Shown: piece by piece, positions 17,929 to 28,200 of the stretch | Layout: every line of letters starts with the position of its first letter | How positions within the stretch are numbered: the stretch's first letter is position 1 | Assembly (NCBI RefSeq): GCF_000243135.2 | Contig: NC_019903.1 | Coordinates: 1,960,001-2,024,000, forward strand | Direction of reading: 5' to 3' | Origin: Desulfitobacterium dichloroeliminans LMG P-21439 | GTDB lineage: Bacteria > Bacillota > Desulfitobacteriia > Desulfitobacteriales > Desulfitobacteriaceae | Length of the DNA stretch: 64,000 nt | Position numbers and translations under genes: made by a program | The notes under the pieces: generated by a model | Database searches by the model: none | Seen by the model: the letters and a program-made list of their open reading frames with translations, nothing else | Told to the model about the DNA's origin: nothing

Positions 17929-18169
17929 AAAATTTCCTCCTCATCTATTATAAGAAGCTTTCATATTTAAAATTCTGTCTTATATTCCAAGCGCTCTTTT
18001 AATAGTAATATATGGAATTAATCCAGTTGTGAGTATGTACCTGGGTAATTTTACAAAAGCTTTGTAGCGAACTTTGACTTAGGAGCATATACCAACATCA
18101 GAGATGATGATGAAAACCTGTGGGATATATAACACAACAATTTTTAGCTGGCAATACTATAAAAGAGCA

Positions 18170-18198
18170 TTGACATTCATTAGATAAAACTATAATAT
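18170..18198 (+). promoter_or_regulatory. Promoter of the ABC importer operon
   Basis: TTGACA (18170-18175) is followed after 15 or 17 bases by TATAAT (18191) or TAATAT (18193). The remaining part of the 377-base gap upstream (17929-18169) shows no other feature that I can support. Confidence 0.55.
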
Positions 18199-18251
18199 AA
18201 ATTAAAAGAATATTTGTAGCATAGTAGGATAGTAGGTGTGAGGCGATATGT

Positions 18252-18276
18252 GCACCCCTGCGGAGGTGTATTTTTT
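18252..18276 (+). promoter_or_regulatory. Small leader hairpin with T-run, possible attenuator
   Basis: GCACCCCTGCGGAGGTGT can fold through CACC/GGTG and is followed by TTTTTT, only about 30 bases before the substrate-binding protein start. An upstream GGTG (about 18236) could pair with the same CACC as a competing fold. The leader is too short for a T-box, and the signal is unknown. Confidence 0.35.
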
Positions 18277-18305
18277 ATTGCCCAAATAGGAGGAGGTTTT
18301 TAGAA

Positions 18306-19328
18306 ATGAAAAAAAGTAATTTCAAAAGAATTTTAGGCGTTGGTTTAAGTTTAGTTCTAGCGTTTGGATTAACAGGATGCGGAGGTAATTCGGCACCCAG
18401 TACATCTCAAGGTACAGAAGGGTCTTCTCAAGGTGAGAAAGTGAATATTGGCATAATCCAGATTGTCGAACATCCTGCCCTCGACGCTGCTCGGCAAGGT
18501 TTCTTAGAAACTTTAAAAGCAAAAGGCTATGAGGAAGGTAAAAATTTAACTGTTGACTATCAAAATGCTCAGGGAGATCAATCTATTCTTCAATCCATTT
18601 CCCAAAAGTTTGCATCGAGTGATCTCGACCTCATTCTTGCTATTGCCACTCCTGCAGCCCAAGCTATGGCGAGTGCTACCCAAGATATCCCCATCTTGAT
18701 TACAGCAGTAACTGATCCTGTGGAAGCGAATCTTGTCGATAGCATGGATAAGCCTGGTGGCAATATTTCTGGTACTACCGATATGAACCCCATTAAAGAT
18801 CAAATGGACCTCCTGAAAAAATTAGTTCCTGATGCTGTGACTGTTGGAGTCCTCTATAACGCAGCTGAAGTTAACTCCGAAGTCCAAGTTCGCGTTGTCA
18901 AGGCAGAAGCACCTGCTCTCGGACTTAAAATTGAAGAAGCTACCGTGGCTACCAGTGCTGATGTTCTGCAAGCAGCTCAATCATTAGTTGGAAAAGTAGA
19001 TGCTATTTATGTTCCTACCGATAATATGGTCGTCTCTGCTGCCCAATCCGTTGTGCAAGTAGCTAACGAGAACAAAATCCCAATTATTTCCGGTGAAAGT
19101 AGCGTAGTTGACGCCGGAGGACTTGGGACCATTGGTATTAACTATAAAAATTTAGGTGCTCAAACCGGCGAGATGGCCATTCGTATTTTCGAAGGTGCTA
19201 AAGTTGCCGAAATGCCGATTGAAAGTCAAAAGGATTTTGATATTGTCCTCAATCAAAAAACGCTGGACCTTCTTGGCATAAAAGTACCAGCAGAAATTGA
19301 AAGTGAAGCAACGTTTTTAAATAAATAG
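18306..19328 (+). CDS. ABC transporter substrate-binding lipoprotein (PF04392/TrpX-like family)
   Basis: A 340-residue exported lipoprotein. The signal peptide ends in a lipobox (LTGCGG, Cys at about residue 26). The mature part begins VNIGIIQIVEHPALDAARQGF and includes ILAIATPAAQAMASATQDIPILITAVTDP, characteristic of the PF04392 solute-binding family (TrpX-like), which in some Gram-positives serves tryptophan or other aromatic amino acid uptake. It is the first gene of a three-gene importer operon. The ligand cannot be fixed from sequence. Confidence 0.9.
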   Translation: MKKSNFKRILGVGLSLVLAFGLTGCGGNSAPSTSQGTEGSSQGEKVNIGIIQIVEHPALDAARQGFLETLKAKGYEEGKNLTVDYQNAQGDQSILQSISQKFASSDLDLILAIATPAAQAMASATQDIPILITAVTDPVEANLVDSMDKPGGNISGTTDMNPIKDQMDLLKKLVPDAVTVGVLYNAAEVNSEVQVRVVKAEAPALGLKIEEATVATSADVLQAAQSLVGKVDAIYVPTDNMVVSAAQSVVQVANENKIPIISGESSVVDAGGLGTIGINYKNLGAQTGEMAIRIFEGAKVAEMPIESQKDFDIVLNQKTLDLLGIKVPAEIESEATFLNK

Positions 19329-19377
19329 ATATTCAAACTTTATTAAAATAGAGATAAAATATTGAGGTGTGTTAATA

Positions 19378-20307
19378 ATGTTCTCTCCCAAAATTGTTGT
19401 AGGAACTCTAGAAGTTGGACTTATGTACGCGATTATGGTTCTGGGAGTTTACCTTACCTTTCGTATACTAGATTACGCGGACCTTTCCGTGGAGGGCAGC
19501 TTCACTCTTGGAGCTGCCACCGCGGCTACCCTTATTTTTCAAGGCTATAATCCATGGCTAGCAACTAGCATCGCCTTTGTTGTTGGCTTTATAGCCGGAA
19601 TATTCACGGGTATATTTCACACAAAATTTAAAATAACAGCCCTCCTCTCAGGAATTTTAACCATGACTGCCTTATACTCTATTAATTTACGCGTGATGGG
19701 CAAAGCTAATATTTCTCTACTCAGGGCTCGCACTATTTTTTCAGATTTCGAAAGTCTTCCTGGGATGGAGAAATATGGAGTCTTAGTCCTCTGCTCCCTT
19801 ACGGTCGTCATCCTTGGACTTCTGGTTTATCTGTTTTTGAACACCGAAATCGGCTTGGCGTTGCGGGCGACGGGTGATAATGAACTTATGATCCGTAGCT
19901 TAGGTGTTAATACCGACATAATGAAGATACTCGGCCTGGCCTTGTCAAATGGTCTAGTCGCCTTCTCCGGAAGCTTTGTTGCACAAAACCAACAATTTGC
20001 CGATGCTAGTATGGGGATCGGAATGATTGTTGCCGGACTTGCTTCTGTCATTATTGGTGAAGTTTTAGTGGGAACATCCTCCATTGCCCGAGCTATTGTT
20101 GCAGTGATATGTGGAGGAGTCATCTATCGAGTTATTATCGCAGTTGTCTTACAGCTTGGTTTGGAGCCTACTGATTTAAAACTCCTAACGGCGGTGATTG
20201 TTCTCATCGCACTTGTCTCACCTAGCTTAAAGTCAAAATTCTCAGCGTTCAATGGCGGCATTCTCGGGAAGGGGGATTCATATGCTAACAGTACAAAATC
20301 TAACTAA
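19378..20307 (+). CDS. ABC transporter permease (TrpY-like, branched-chain-type fold)
   Basis: An integral membrane protein of 309 residues with about eight to nine hydrophobic helices, and LALRATGDNELMIRSLGVNTDIMKILGLALSNGLVAFSG as the conserved cytoplasmic coupling region of the LivH/RbsC-type permeases. ATG 19378 lies eight bases after GAGGTG; the in-frame GTG at 19369 overlaps that site. Its end overlaps the ATPase gene by 26 bases, which suggests translational coupling. Confidence 0.9.
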   Translation: MFSPKIVVGTLEVGLMYAIMVLGVYLTFRILDYADLSVEGSFTLGAATAATLIFQGYNPWLATSIAFVVGFIAGIFTGIFHTKFKITALLSGILTMTALYSINLRVMGKANISLLRARTIFSDFESLPGMEKYGVLVLCSLTVVILGLLVYLFLNTEIGLALRATGDNELMIRSLGVNTDIMKILGLALSNGLVAFSGSFVAQNQQFADASMGIGMIVAGLASVIIGEVLVGTSSIARAIVAVICGGVIYRVIIAVVLQLGLEPTDLKLLTAVIVLIALVSPSLKSKFSAFNGGILGKGDSYANSTKSN

Positions 20308-21085
20308 AATCTTTAACAAAGGAACGATCAATGAAAAAAAAGCCCTTGATCATTTCTCACTGGAGCTAGCCCCTGGTGACTTTGTCACTGTGATTGGTTC
20401 CAACGGCGCTGGGAAATCCTCGATGATGAATGCCATCGCCGGAGTGTTCCTCCCTGATTGCGGAAATATTTCGATAGATAAACAAGATATAACAAAATGC
20501 CCATCCCATAAACGGGCTGGTCTTATCAGTCGAGTCTTTCAGGATCCTTTATCAGGAACCGCTGCCTCGATGACAATTGAAGAAAACTTGGTTATGGCTT
20601 TACGCCGTGGCGAATCCCGCCGTTTGCGTTGGGCTTTAGATGTTAATAAACGCGATTACTTCCGTAATGAGCTGGCGAAATTAGGGTTAGGTTTAGAGGG
20701 CCGTTTGACAACCAAGGTTAAACTCCTATCGGGTGGACAACGACAAGCCCTTACCCTGCTTATGGCGACCCTCCAAGAACCCAAGCTTTTGTTATTGGAT
20801 GAACACACTGCCGCACTTGATCCCAAAACGGCGGAGAAAGTCATAGAGCTGACTTGTAAGGTAGCTGAAAGCTCTAAACTTACGACCTTGATGATTACTC
20901 ATAATTTAGAGCAAGCCCTAAGCGTTGGGAATCGTACCATAATGATGCATGAAGGTCGAATCGTTCTGGATATCCGCGGTATAGAGCGCAATAATATGAC
21001 TATTGGTCGTTTATTGGAAATGTTTGAAAAAGCCAGCGGTGTTCATATGAATAATGACCGGATGATGCTGGCCGGAACTCGTTAA
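20282..21085 (+). CDS. ABC transporter ATP-binding protein (TrpZ-like)
   Basis: A 267-residue ATPase: Walker A GSNGAGKSS, signature LSGGQRQAL, Walker B LLLLDEHTAALD and switch His in MITHNLEQ. It energises the importer formed with the two preceding genes. ATG 20282 is preceded by AAGGGGGA; the upstream in-frame start would lie deeper inside the permease gene. A strong terminator follows. Confidence 0.93.
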   Translation: MLTVQNLTKIFNKGTINEKKALDHFSLELAPGDFVTVIGSNGAGKSSMMNAIAGVFLPDCGNISIDKQDITKCPSHKRAGLISRVFQDPLSGTAASMTIEENLVMALRRGESRRLRWALDVNKRDYFRNELAKLGLGLEGRLTTKVKLLSGGQRQALTLLMATLQEPKLLLLDEHTAALDPKTAEKVIELTCKVAESSKLTTLMITHNLEQALSVGNRTIMMHEGRIVLDIRGIERNNMTIGRLLEMFEKASGVHMNNDRMMLAGTR

Positions 21086-21122
21086 GAGGACGGTTTAGCT
21101 TTCTGGTGTTAACACACCTCTT

Positions 21123-21166
21123 CCCCGTTGAAAAAGTGGCAACACTTATTTCAACGGGGTTTTTTA
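21123..21166 (+). terminator. Terminator of the ABC importer operon
   Basis: CCCCGTTGAAA (21123-21133) pairs with TTTCAACGGGG (21149-21159), followed by TTTTTT. It may also serve the convergent addA gene. Confidence 0.9.
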
Positions 21167-21182
21167 TATTTATTACTCGAAG

Positions 21183-24100
21183 CTATCTTTGTCTCAAGGA
21201 TTCATGGCTAACAGCATCTAAAGCCTTTTGGATAACCTCTCTTGGAATTTTGAATTCTTGATTTAAAGTGGTGGAATAGATTAAGCAATCTTGTACTGGT
21301 ACGTCCAAAAGCCTTTCAACTGCCATGGCGTATAAGCCAAGCTGTAATGCATAGCGTTGTATTAATGTTTCCTCGGGATGGGTATCCTGAATTAGATAAT
21401 CAGTCTTAAAGTCAAGTACATCTGCACGATGTTCTCGAGGGTTAATGACTAACGCATCTATGATCCCTTGCACAAGGACGGGTTCCTTTTGTGCTTTAAG
21501 TGATAGTGATAACGTGAAAGGAACTTCTCTCCTTACCTCTTCGGCCTCTAATAAGCGCTTTCCTGTGAAGGAATCTAACAACTTAAGGAGCACGTCAATA
21601 GATACTGTATTCCCCTGCACTTCAGAAAGAATGTCTGCTTGGATTAAGGAATTCTTATATAGCTCAAGGGTATTCTTCTTCTCCTCACTTAAAAGGCTTT
21701 CCCAGGTATTTCTCCATGTCGTTAAAGGAAGGTGCTGGATGGCTGTATGCATTGCTGTTCCTTTTTCTGCCGGAGTCAATTCTTTTTGGGACTGAACAAA
21801 TTTTGGCCGCAGAAAGGTAGGAGTTGATTGTGTTGGATGGGGCTCATATTCTAAATCCATAGACCAAGGCATTTGTCTCTTTAATTCGCTGACACTGGTT
21901 TTGGCTACTTGATGGACTGCTTCAGATGAGGGGTACTGCCAATTCAGCCTCATAAATATTTCCTCTTTTATCCCTGCCAAGGTCATTCCCTCGGCACTTG
22001 CCCTATCCCCTCTTTCTCCTTCTTCTTCTCCTCTGCTAGCTGGTTGCTCTAGCTCTCTTACTCCATCTGGTTCTTGTAATGTATTGTTTTCAACCATAAT
22101 CAATGACTCACATATAGAACTCTCAGGATCAATAGCTGCGATTTCCTGTGGAGTAGGATCAGAAATTCTTTCATGAATTACGACTTTCCACTGAGAATCG
22201 TTATCCGGTAGACCATAATCCAGTGGTGGGTGACCCAAACCAAATAAATCTTCGGGATAACGCGCCAAAGCGGGTCCAATCCAATCTAGATAAGTTTTGG
22301 CACTTCGCAGCTGACCATCAGTAAAGGGAATCTCAGAGCAAGAACTGGCTAAGCTTTGCCATCTCTCGAGGGTTTCGGACAATTTGTTAACTTGACCGTA
22401 GAGAAACAAGCGCTCTTTGGCCCGCGTGAGCGCTACATAAAGAATGCGCAATTCTTCGGCAAGAGACTCTTGCCATAAGCGTTGCTTCACCGCATATTGA
22501 ATAATGGATGGATAACGAACTTGATTCTCCACATCAATCAACGGAACACCTGCTCCCAATTGAGAATGGAGTAGAAGTTGATTGCTTAGGCTTCGCGTAT
22601 TAAATTTTTTCCCTAATCCAACCATGAATACCACAGGAAATTCTAATCCTTTGCTGGAGTGCACTGTGATGAGTCGAACCACATTATCCTTTTCACCCAC
22701 AATGCTGGCACTCCCGAAATCTTTCCCCTGATCTTGAAACTTTTCGAGAAACCGCAGAAACCGGAATAAGCCACGATAATGAGTTGCTTCATAGCGGCAA
22801 GCCCGATCGTAGAGGACACGCAAGTTAGCCTGGCGTTGTGACCCAGAAGGTAAGGTCCCCACATAAGCAAGAAAACCCGTTTCCTCATACAGATGCCATA
22901 TTAAATCAGCCAAGGACGTGCGACGTGAGCGCTGCCGCCAAGCTTGTAGCTTCGGGTAAAAGGAGTTCACCTTCGCTTGTATTTCCGGTGATTGGGTTAG
23001 AATGGCTTTGGTCTTCGCTTCTAACTGAGTCAGGTAATCTTGATGCATAACTAGAACATCTTTTACTTCTTCATTCTCAGCTACTTCTTGTGGTTCATTT
23101 TGGCTAGCCCAATACGCTAAGACAATGGTCTCATAAAAATCCCCTTGCGGGAGCAATGAGCGTAATTTTCCTAGCTCAGTTCCATTCATACCGACCAGGG
23201 GGGATCTCAGTACCGCAGCCAAAGGAATATCTAAGCGAGGATTATCGATAACCTTCAATAACGATAACATGGTATCGACTTCATTGGCACGGAAATACCC
23301 GCTATTGGTTTCAGCATACACTGGAATACCAACATTTTGAAATTCCTCTAAGTAGACTGGGGCTACCGAGGATAAGGAGCGCATAAGTATAACGACATCC
23401 GAATATTGAACAGGTCGAAAGTCTCCAAGGGTTTTATCGAAAATCTTAAATTCACAGCCTTGAACCATCTTCTGAATCCGCGTGGCCACTAACCGCGCTT
23501 CTATACGAGCAGTTTCCAGCTCTTCCAGGTTCCCGTCTTCTTCCCCTGACTCAAAGTCCTGATCCTGCTCCGCTTCTGAATTTGATGATGAACAAAACAT
23601 TTCCTCTGAATGGGTAGTTTCATAACTTCGAGTGATTGATAAATCTATACTCTTGGGGTCAAATAAATGGACTTCAATAGGACCCTCAGCCGTTTTAAGT
23701 ACAGGGTTAGAGATGAATTTGGCACCCGCCCTAAGAGCTGCCTGCTTATCATAGGCAACTTCCCCTGCCCCCTCGGTCATGATCTGATAGAAGAGATAGT
23801 TGATTCCTTGTATGATCTCTGAGCGGCTTCGGAAATTCTGATTGAGATCAATGACTAGGTTCGAAGAAGGTGCCTCTTCTCCTACTATAAAATGCGGGAA
23901 ATCCGCGTACTTTCTTAAGAAGAGCCGGGGGTCGGCCATCCGAAATCGATAAATACTTTGCTTAACATCACCAACCATAAACAGATTGGCATGAGGGCCT
24001 TCTTGACGAGATACGCATTGCAGAATTCGTTCTTGAACAGGATTGATATCCTGATATTCATCCACCAGAACCTCTGCATAGTAATCTTGAAGCTTTTGGG

Positions 24101-25292
24101 CGATCACAGAGGGTTGATTTTCAATCTCTAATAAACTAAGGGCATAATGCTCAAGATCGGAAAAATCCACAATATTACGTTTCCGTTTTGCACTTTGATA
24201 CTCAAAAATAAATTTCTGCGTTACCTGCCCTAGGGTTCGCATCAACCCTTCCATCTTGCCCAGATAAAATAACTGATCCGTTAAAGGAACGGATAAAACA
24301 GAAGTCTTAATTTCTTCCAATTTCTTTTTGGCACCATCCCGTGCTTTTTTGCTTTCCTCACGAAGATGTTTTATTTCGTCTTCACTAAACGTAGGTTCGC
24401 CTGAATTCTTTTTACTGCCCCGCGGTAGGTTAGGAAAAGCAGCAGCTTCGTAAAGCGCGCTCTCCACTTCATTCCAGACTCCTCTTTCTAGGGCCTTTTG
24501 AAGAAGGAGTATACGGGATGAATCGTCTTGGAGGACAGGAGCATACTGAAGTGGACCACCGGGTTGTATGGCAATGTGGTAGGCCCGTTCCAATTCATTA
24601 AGACTCTCTTCGACCTTATCCAGTATTCCCTGTCGAGCAACCAAGCCCCACGAGCTTTGTAAAAGTTCATCTAAACTGCTCCACTGGTAAGCTGAGGCAA
24701 GACGATCTAACCACTGTGCAGGGTGAACCTGGCTCATGGCAAATTCATGAAGTCTCAGAATCGACTCCATCAGGGGTTGATCGTCTCGATCGGTGCCAAA
24801 GGCATCCACCAAGGCTTGAAAGGCAGAATCCTCAGAGGAATAATAGTCTTCAAATAGATCTTCAAGTGTCTCTTGGCGAAGGAGATCAGCTTCCGCCTCA
24901 TCGGCCACCCGAAAAGCTGGATCAAGCTCAATTTGATAAAAATACTGGCGAAGGAGCTCCATGCAAAAAGAGTGAAGGGTTGTAATACTGGCTCGATAAA
25001 GCAGGGCCCGTTGGTGGAGTAGGTGTTCTACTTCAGCCGGGTCTGTTTCTGCAAAAAGAGCCTCTTCCAAAGCCTTGCCAATTCTCTCGCGCATTTCTGC
25101 AGCGGCGGCTTTCGTAAAGGTTACAACCAGAAAACGATCCACATCAACCTTTTCGGCCGCATGTGTAATACGATCAATGAGTCGTTGCACTAGAACTGCA
25201 GTTTTACCCGAGCCTGCAGCTGCTGCGACAAGAATCTGGCCCCTTAAATCAATAGCTGCCTGTTGTTCCGGAGTCCATTTAAGACTGCTCAT
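21183..25292 (-). CDS. addA: ATP-dependent helicase/nuclease subunit AddA
   Basis: The helicase-nuclease subunit of the AddAB complex, which resects double-strand breaks for RecA-dependent repair. At about 1369 residues it has a UvrD-type superfamily 1 helicase with Walker A AAAAGSGKTAVLVQRL near the N-terminus, VDEYQDINPVQ as motif II and VVFMVGLGKKF near motif V. The C-terminal RecB-type nuclease carries DVLDFKTDYL. It starts six bases after AAAGGAGG and overlaps the addB end by 14 bases. Confidence 0.95.
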   Translation of the reverse strand: MSSLKWTPEQQAAIDLRGQILVAAAAGSGKTAVLVQRLIDRITHAAEKVDVDRFLVVTFTKAAAAEMRERIGKALEEALFAETDPAEVEHLLHQRALLYRASITTLHSFCMELLRQYFYQIELDPAFRVADEAEADLLRQETLEDLFEDYYSSEDSAFQALVDAFGTDRDDQPLMESILRLHEFAMSQVHPAQWLDRLASAYQWSSLDELLQSSWGLVARQGILDKVEESLNELERAYHIAIQPGGPLQYAPVLQDDSSRILLLQKALERGVWNEVESALYEAAAFPNLPRGSKKNSGEPTFSEDEIKHLREESKKARDGAKKKLEEIKTSVLSVPLTDQLFYLGKMEGLMRTLGQVTQKFIFEYQSAKRKRNIVDFSDLEHYALSLLEIENQPSVIAQKLQDYYAEVLVDEYQDINPVQERILQCVSRQEGPHANLFMVGDVKQSIYRFRMADPRLFLRKYADFPHFIVGEEAPSSNLVIDLNQNFRSRSEIIQGINYLFYQIMTEGAGEVAYDKQAALRAGAKFISNPVLKTAEGPIEVHLFDPKSIDLSITRSYETTHSEEMFCSSSNSEAEQDQDFESGEEDGNLEELETARIEARLVATRIQKMVQGCEFKIFDKTLGDFRPVQYSDVVILMRSLSSVAPVYLEEFQNVGIPVYAETNSGYFRANEVDTMLSLLKVIDNPRLDIPLAAVLRSPLVGMNGTELGKLRSLLPQGDFYETIVLAYWASQNEPQEVAENEEVKDVLVMHQDYLTQLEAKTKAILTQSPEIQAKVNSFYPKLQAWRQRSRRTSLADLIWHLYEETGFLAYVGTLPSGSQRQANLRVLYDRACRYEATHYRGLFRFLRFLEKFQDQGKDFGSASIVGEKDNVVRLITVHSSKGLEFPVVFMVGLGKKFNTRSLSNQLLLHSQLGAGVPLIDVENQVRYPSIIQYAVKQRLWQESLAEELRILYVALTRAKERLFLYGQVNKLSETLERWQSLASSCSEIPFTDGQLRSAKTYLDWIGPALARYPEDLFGLGHPPLDYGLPDNDSQWKVVIHERISDPTPQEIAAIDPESSICESLIMVENNTLQEPDGVRELEQPASRGEEEGERGDRASAEGMTLAGIKEEIFMRLNWQYPSSEAVHQVAKTSVSELKRQMPWSMDLEYEPHPTQSTPTFLRPKFVQSQKELTPAEKGTAMHTAIQHLPLTTWRNTWESLLSEEKKNTLELYKNSLIQADILSEVQGNTVSIDVLLKLLDSFTGKRLLEAEEVRREVPFTLSLSLKAQKEPVLVQGIIDALVINPREHRADVLDFKTDYLIQDTHPEETLIQRYALQLGLYAMAVERLLDVPVQDCLIYSTTLNQEFKIPREVIQKALDAVSHESLRQR

Positions 25293-28200
25293 CATTATCC
25301 TCCTTTCCAACACTTATTTCCTCTTCACCTAACCAGAGAAGGTCCTGACTCTTATGGGGCTTTATTGCAACAGTTGACAGTGGTTGCTTATGGAGATCAA
25401 GTTGGTCAGGTTGTGTATCCAAACGATTCCAGAAGTCTTGGTCCTGTATTACAGGTAAGTTACGATAAGTATTCTCGGGCAAACAGGGGTCGAAATGACA
25501 TATAGGTTTGTAAGAGCAATATTGGCAAGCGTTACTCTTTCCCTGCCGATAGGGTGCGATGGCAATATTCCCATCTAAAAGCTCTTCCCCACTTTGGCGC
25601 AAAAAATTATGCAGGTGTTTCCTAAGCAGAGCAAATTGTTCTTCTGTCAGGATGGGAGAGCCTTTTTTGAAGTCTCCTCCCTTATTGAATTTAATTCCTA
25701 GCAAATTAGAGTCTTCAAGATTTCGGTCCATGGCCATTAAGACATTACGGTCAGCAAGTAAGTATCCCTTTACCTTCACAGCTTTAATCCGATCATTTTC
25801 TAACTGCTCAGAACTGAGCAACGTTTTAGAGCGGAGTTGAGGCTCCAAGACAGGAAAATACAAAAAGCCGGCGGGATGGATATTTTCTACCTCCCCATCT
25901 TGTTGGAGCATTATATCAGGGTGAAGCTCTGAATTGTTAACGGCTTGAGGAGATTTTGATGATAATAAGAGAATTTGAGCCCCTTGTAGGGCAGCATCAA
26001 GATAGGCCAAAAGTTGCAGATCTAACCCATAATAGATTTGATTGAGATTGACATGAGATTCACGGGATTTATAGTCCAAGATTCGCAAATAAACTTGATT
26101 ATCCAATTTAGCGCAATCAATGCGATCGATTTGGCCTCTTAGAATTAAGGAATTACCATCACTTAAGGGCACTTCCAAGGGAGGGATATCTTCCTGAGGG
26201 CCAAATTTCACTTCCAGCTCGATGGGTACAAAGATCCCTTGCCGAGCATGTTCCCCAAGGACTCGGACCGCATGATGGACAGTGCGCTTCAGCTTATGGG
26301 CTAAGTATCGATAACGCGCATTGCTCAGTAAAATCTTATTCTGCAATTGTTGGGAGATGGGATCAGCTACTTCGTTGACGAGCTGCCACGATTCTTCTTT
26401 TGTCAATGCTCCCCACTCCAACTGCCTCTCTCTCAAAGCGAGGGCAAACTCATGCAAGACTGCATGAAAAAATTGCCCCATATCCGGTGGAGAAAGTTTA
26501 AAATTAGAGCGTTCCTTGAGCTTTAATCCATATTGAGCATAGTGTGCAAAGGGACAACGAGCAAATTGCTCTAAACGAGAAACACTGGTAATTAAACGTT
26601 TTCCGTAAAGCTGTCGAGCCAAGGGCTGAGGTAGCTTTTCTTCATTGTTTAGTGCTTCAATTCCCTTCTCTAGCATGATGACCTGGGGAAAGATATCGGT
26701 CTTGCCTTGAAACCATGCTCTGACCGATTCCCATAATGGATCAAGGGGGATACCTTCTCGAAGATTCTGTAGATGGAGAGCATAAGCCGTCAAAAGAGGG
26801 TAAGGATGGCTGATGGATTCTAGACCCTCTGTATCCAGACTTATGTGCATTTCCTTTAACTCTGGGAAGATTGTTTTAATTCGATTGATGACGGGTGAAA
26901 CAGTCAGTCCTTTACCTTCATCGTCAGTTAGTGGATAACTAATATACAATCTTTGTCTGGCACGGGTTAGAGCGGTGTAAATAAAATAGTGTTCCTCGTA
27001 AAGTTGCACTTTTCCCTTGGGTGCGAGTAAAATTCCAAGGCGTTCTAAGCGCAACCGATCCAGTTCATCAAATATCCCTTCATTCGATGGTTTCGCAGGA
27101 AGTACCCCATCGATCGCTCCCATTAAAAAGAGAACTTCTGTTTCAGGGTTACGGGATCGATCTAAGGAGCCCACCAGGACTTGATCAAGGCCGGGAGGAA
27201 TTAAGCCTAGCTTTAAATTCTCTAAGCCTGAGGTAAGAATCAAGGAAAAGTCAGGAAGCTCCAGCACTTCCTCACCTAGCCCTGCTACCATCTCATCTAA
27301 CACTTGCATGACAGCATCCCAGATTTGACTTTGCAGCTGTGCCTCGGCAAGCTCCCCCCTTCCACGAGCTTCTTCTGCCCAACTTTGAAGATGCTCAGGA
27401 ACTTTCAAACGTAATAAGAGCTCATAGATTGCCACCGTCACTTGAGCAACATTGATAGGTTTTGAAGCTTCTTTTTCAGGGCGGAGTATCTCCCTAAAGG
27501 GCTGCAGTATATCATAAATGATTTGACGAGTGTCATTGATCAGCTCAAATTCTTGCTTGTTTTCAGACCCTCGGGAGTAATTCCAGGGTCGATTGCTATT
27601 CCAGGCACTCCCCTTGATCCCATAGGCAAGGCAATAGTTTTCCAGACAATCCACTTGATTTCTGGTCAAAGGAAAAAAATCCGTCTTTAAACAACGAAAG
27701 AGGGGTTCATAGGCCCAATCTTTCTGAACTGTTTCGATAGCTGCTAATAACAATTCTAAGAGAGGGTGATGAATCACCGGGCGTTTATGATCTATGAAAA
27801 AAGGAATATCATGAGCACTAAACACTTGCTCGATAATATCTTGAGAACTTGTCAAATCTCGAGTAATGACGATGCAATCACGCCACCTTTTATGTTCTTC
27901 CCTGACCAACCGTCGTAATTCACGAGCTATACCTTCAACCTCCGCCCTTTTATTGGCAGCACAGAGAATAGTTATTCCTAAAGTATCAAGACCTACTGCC
28001 TCTCCAAGTCTAAAGGATTGAGTCGGATAAAGGCTATAATATTGTTCAAGGTGCTTTAGTCCAGCTTGTTTAAAACGATAAGTTTCTCTCAGCGAAATCG
28101 TTTCGATCCGTGTTTTGGTTTCACGTGCTAGGTTCACAAGAGAATGATAGGTCTGCCAGGGACCATAAAACAATTCTTCTCCAGGCTTAAAATGAGGACT

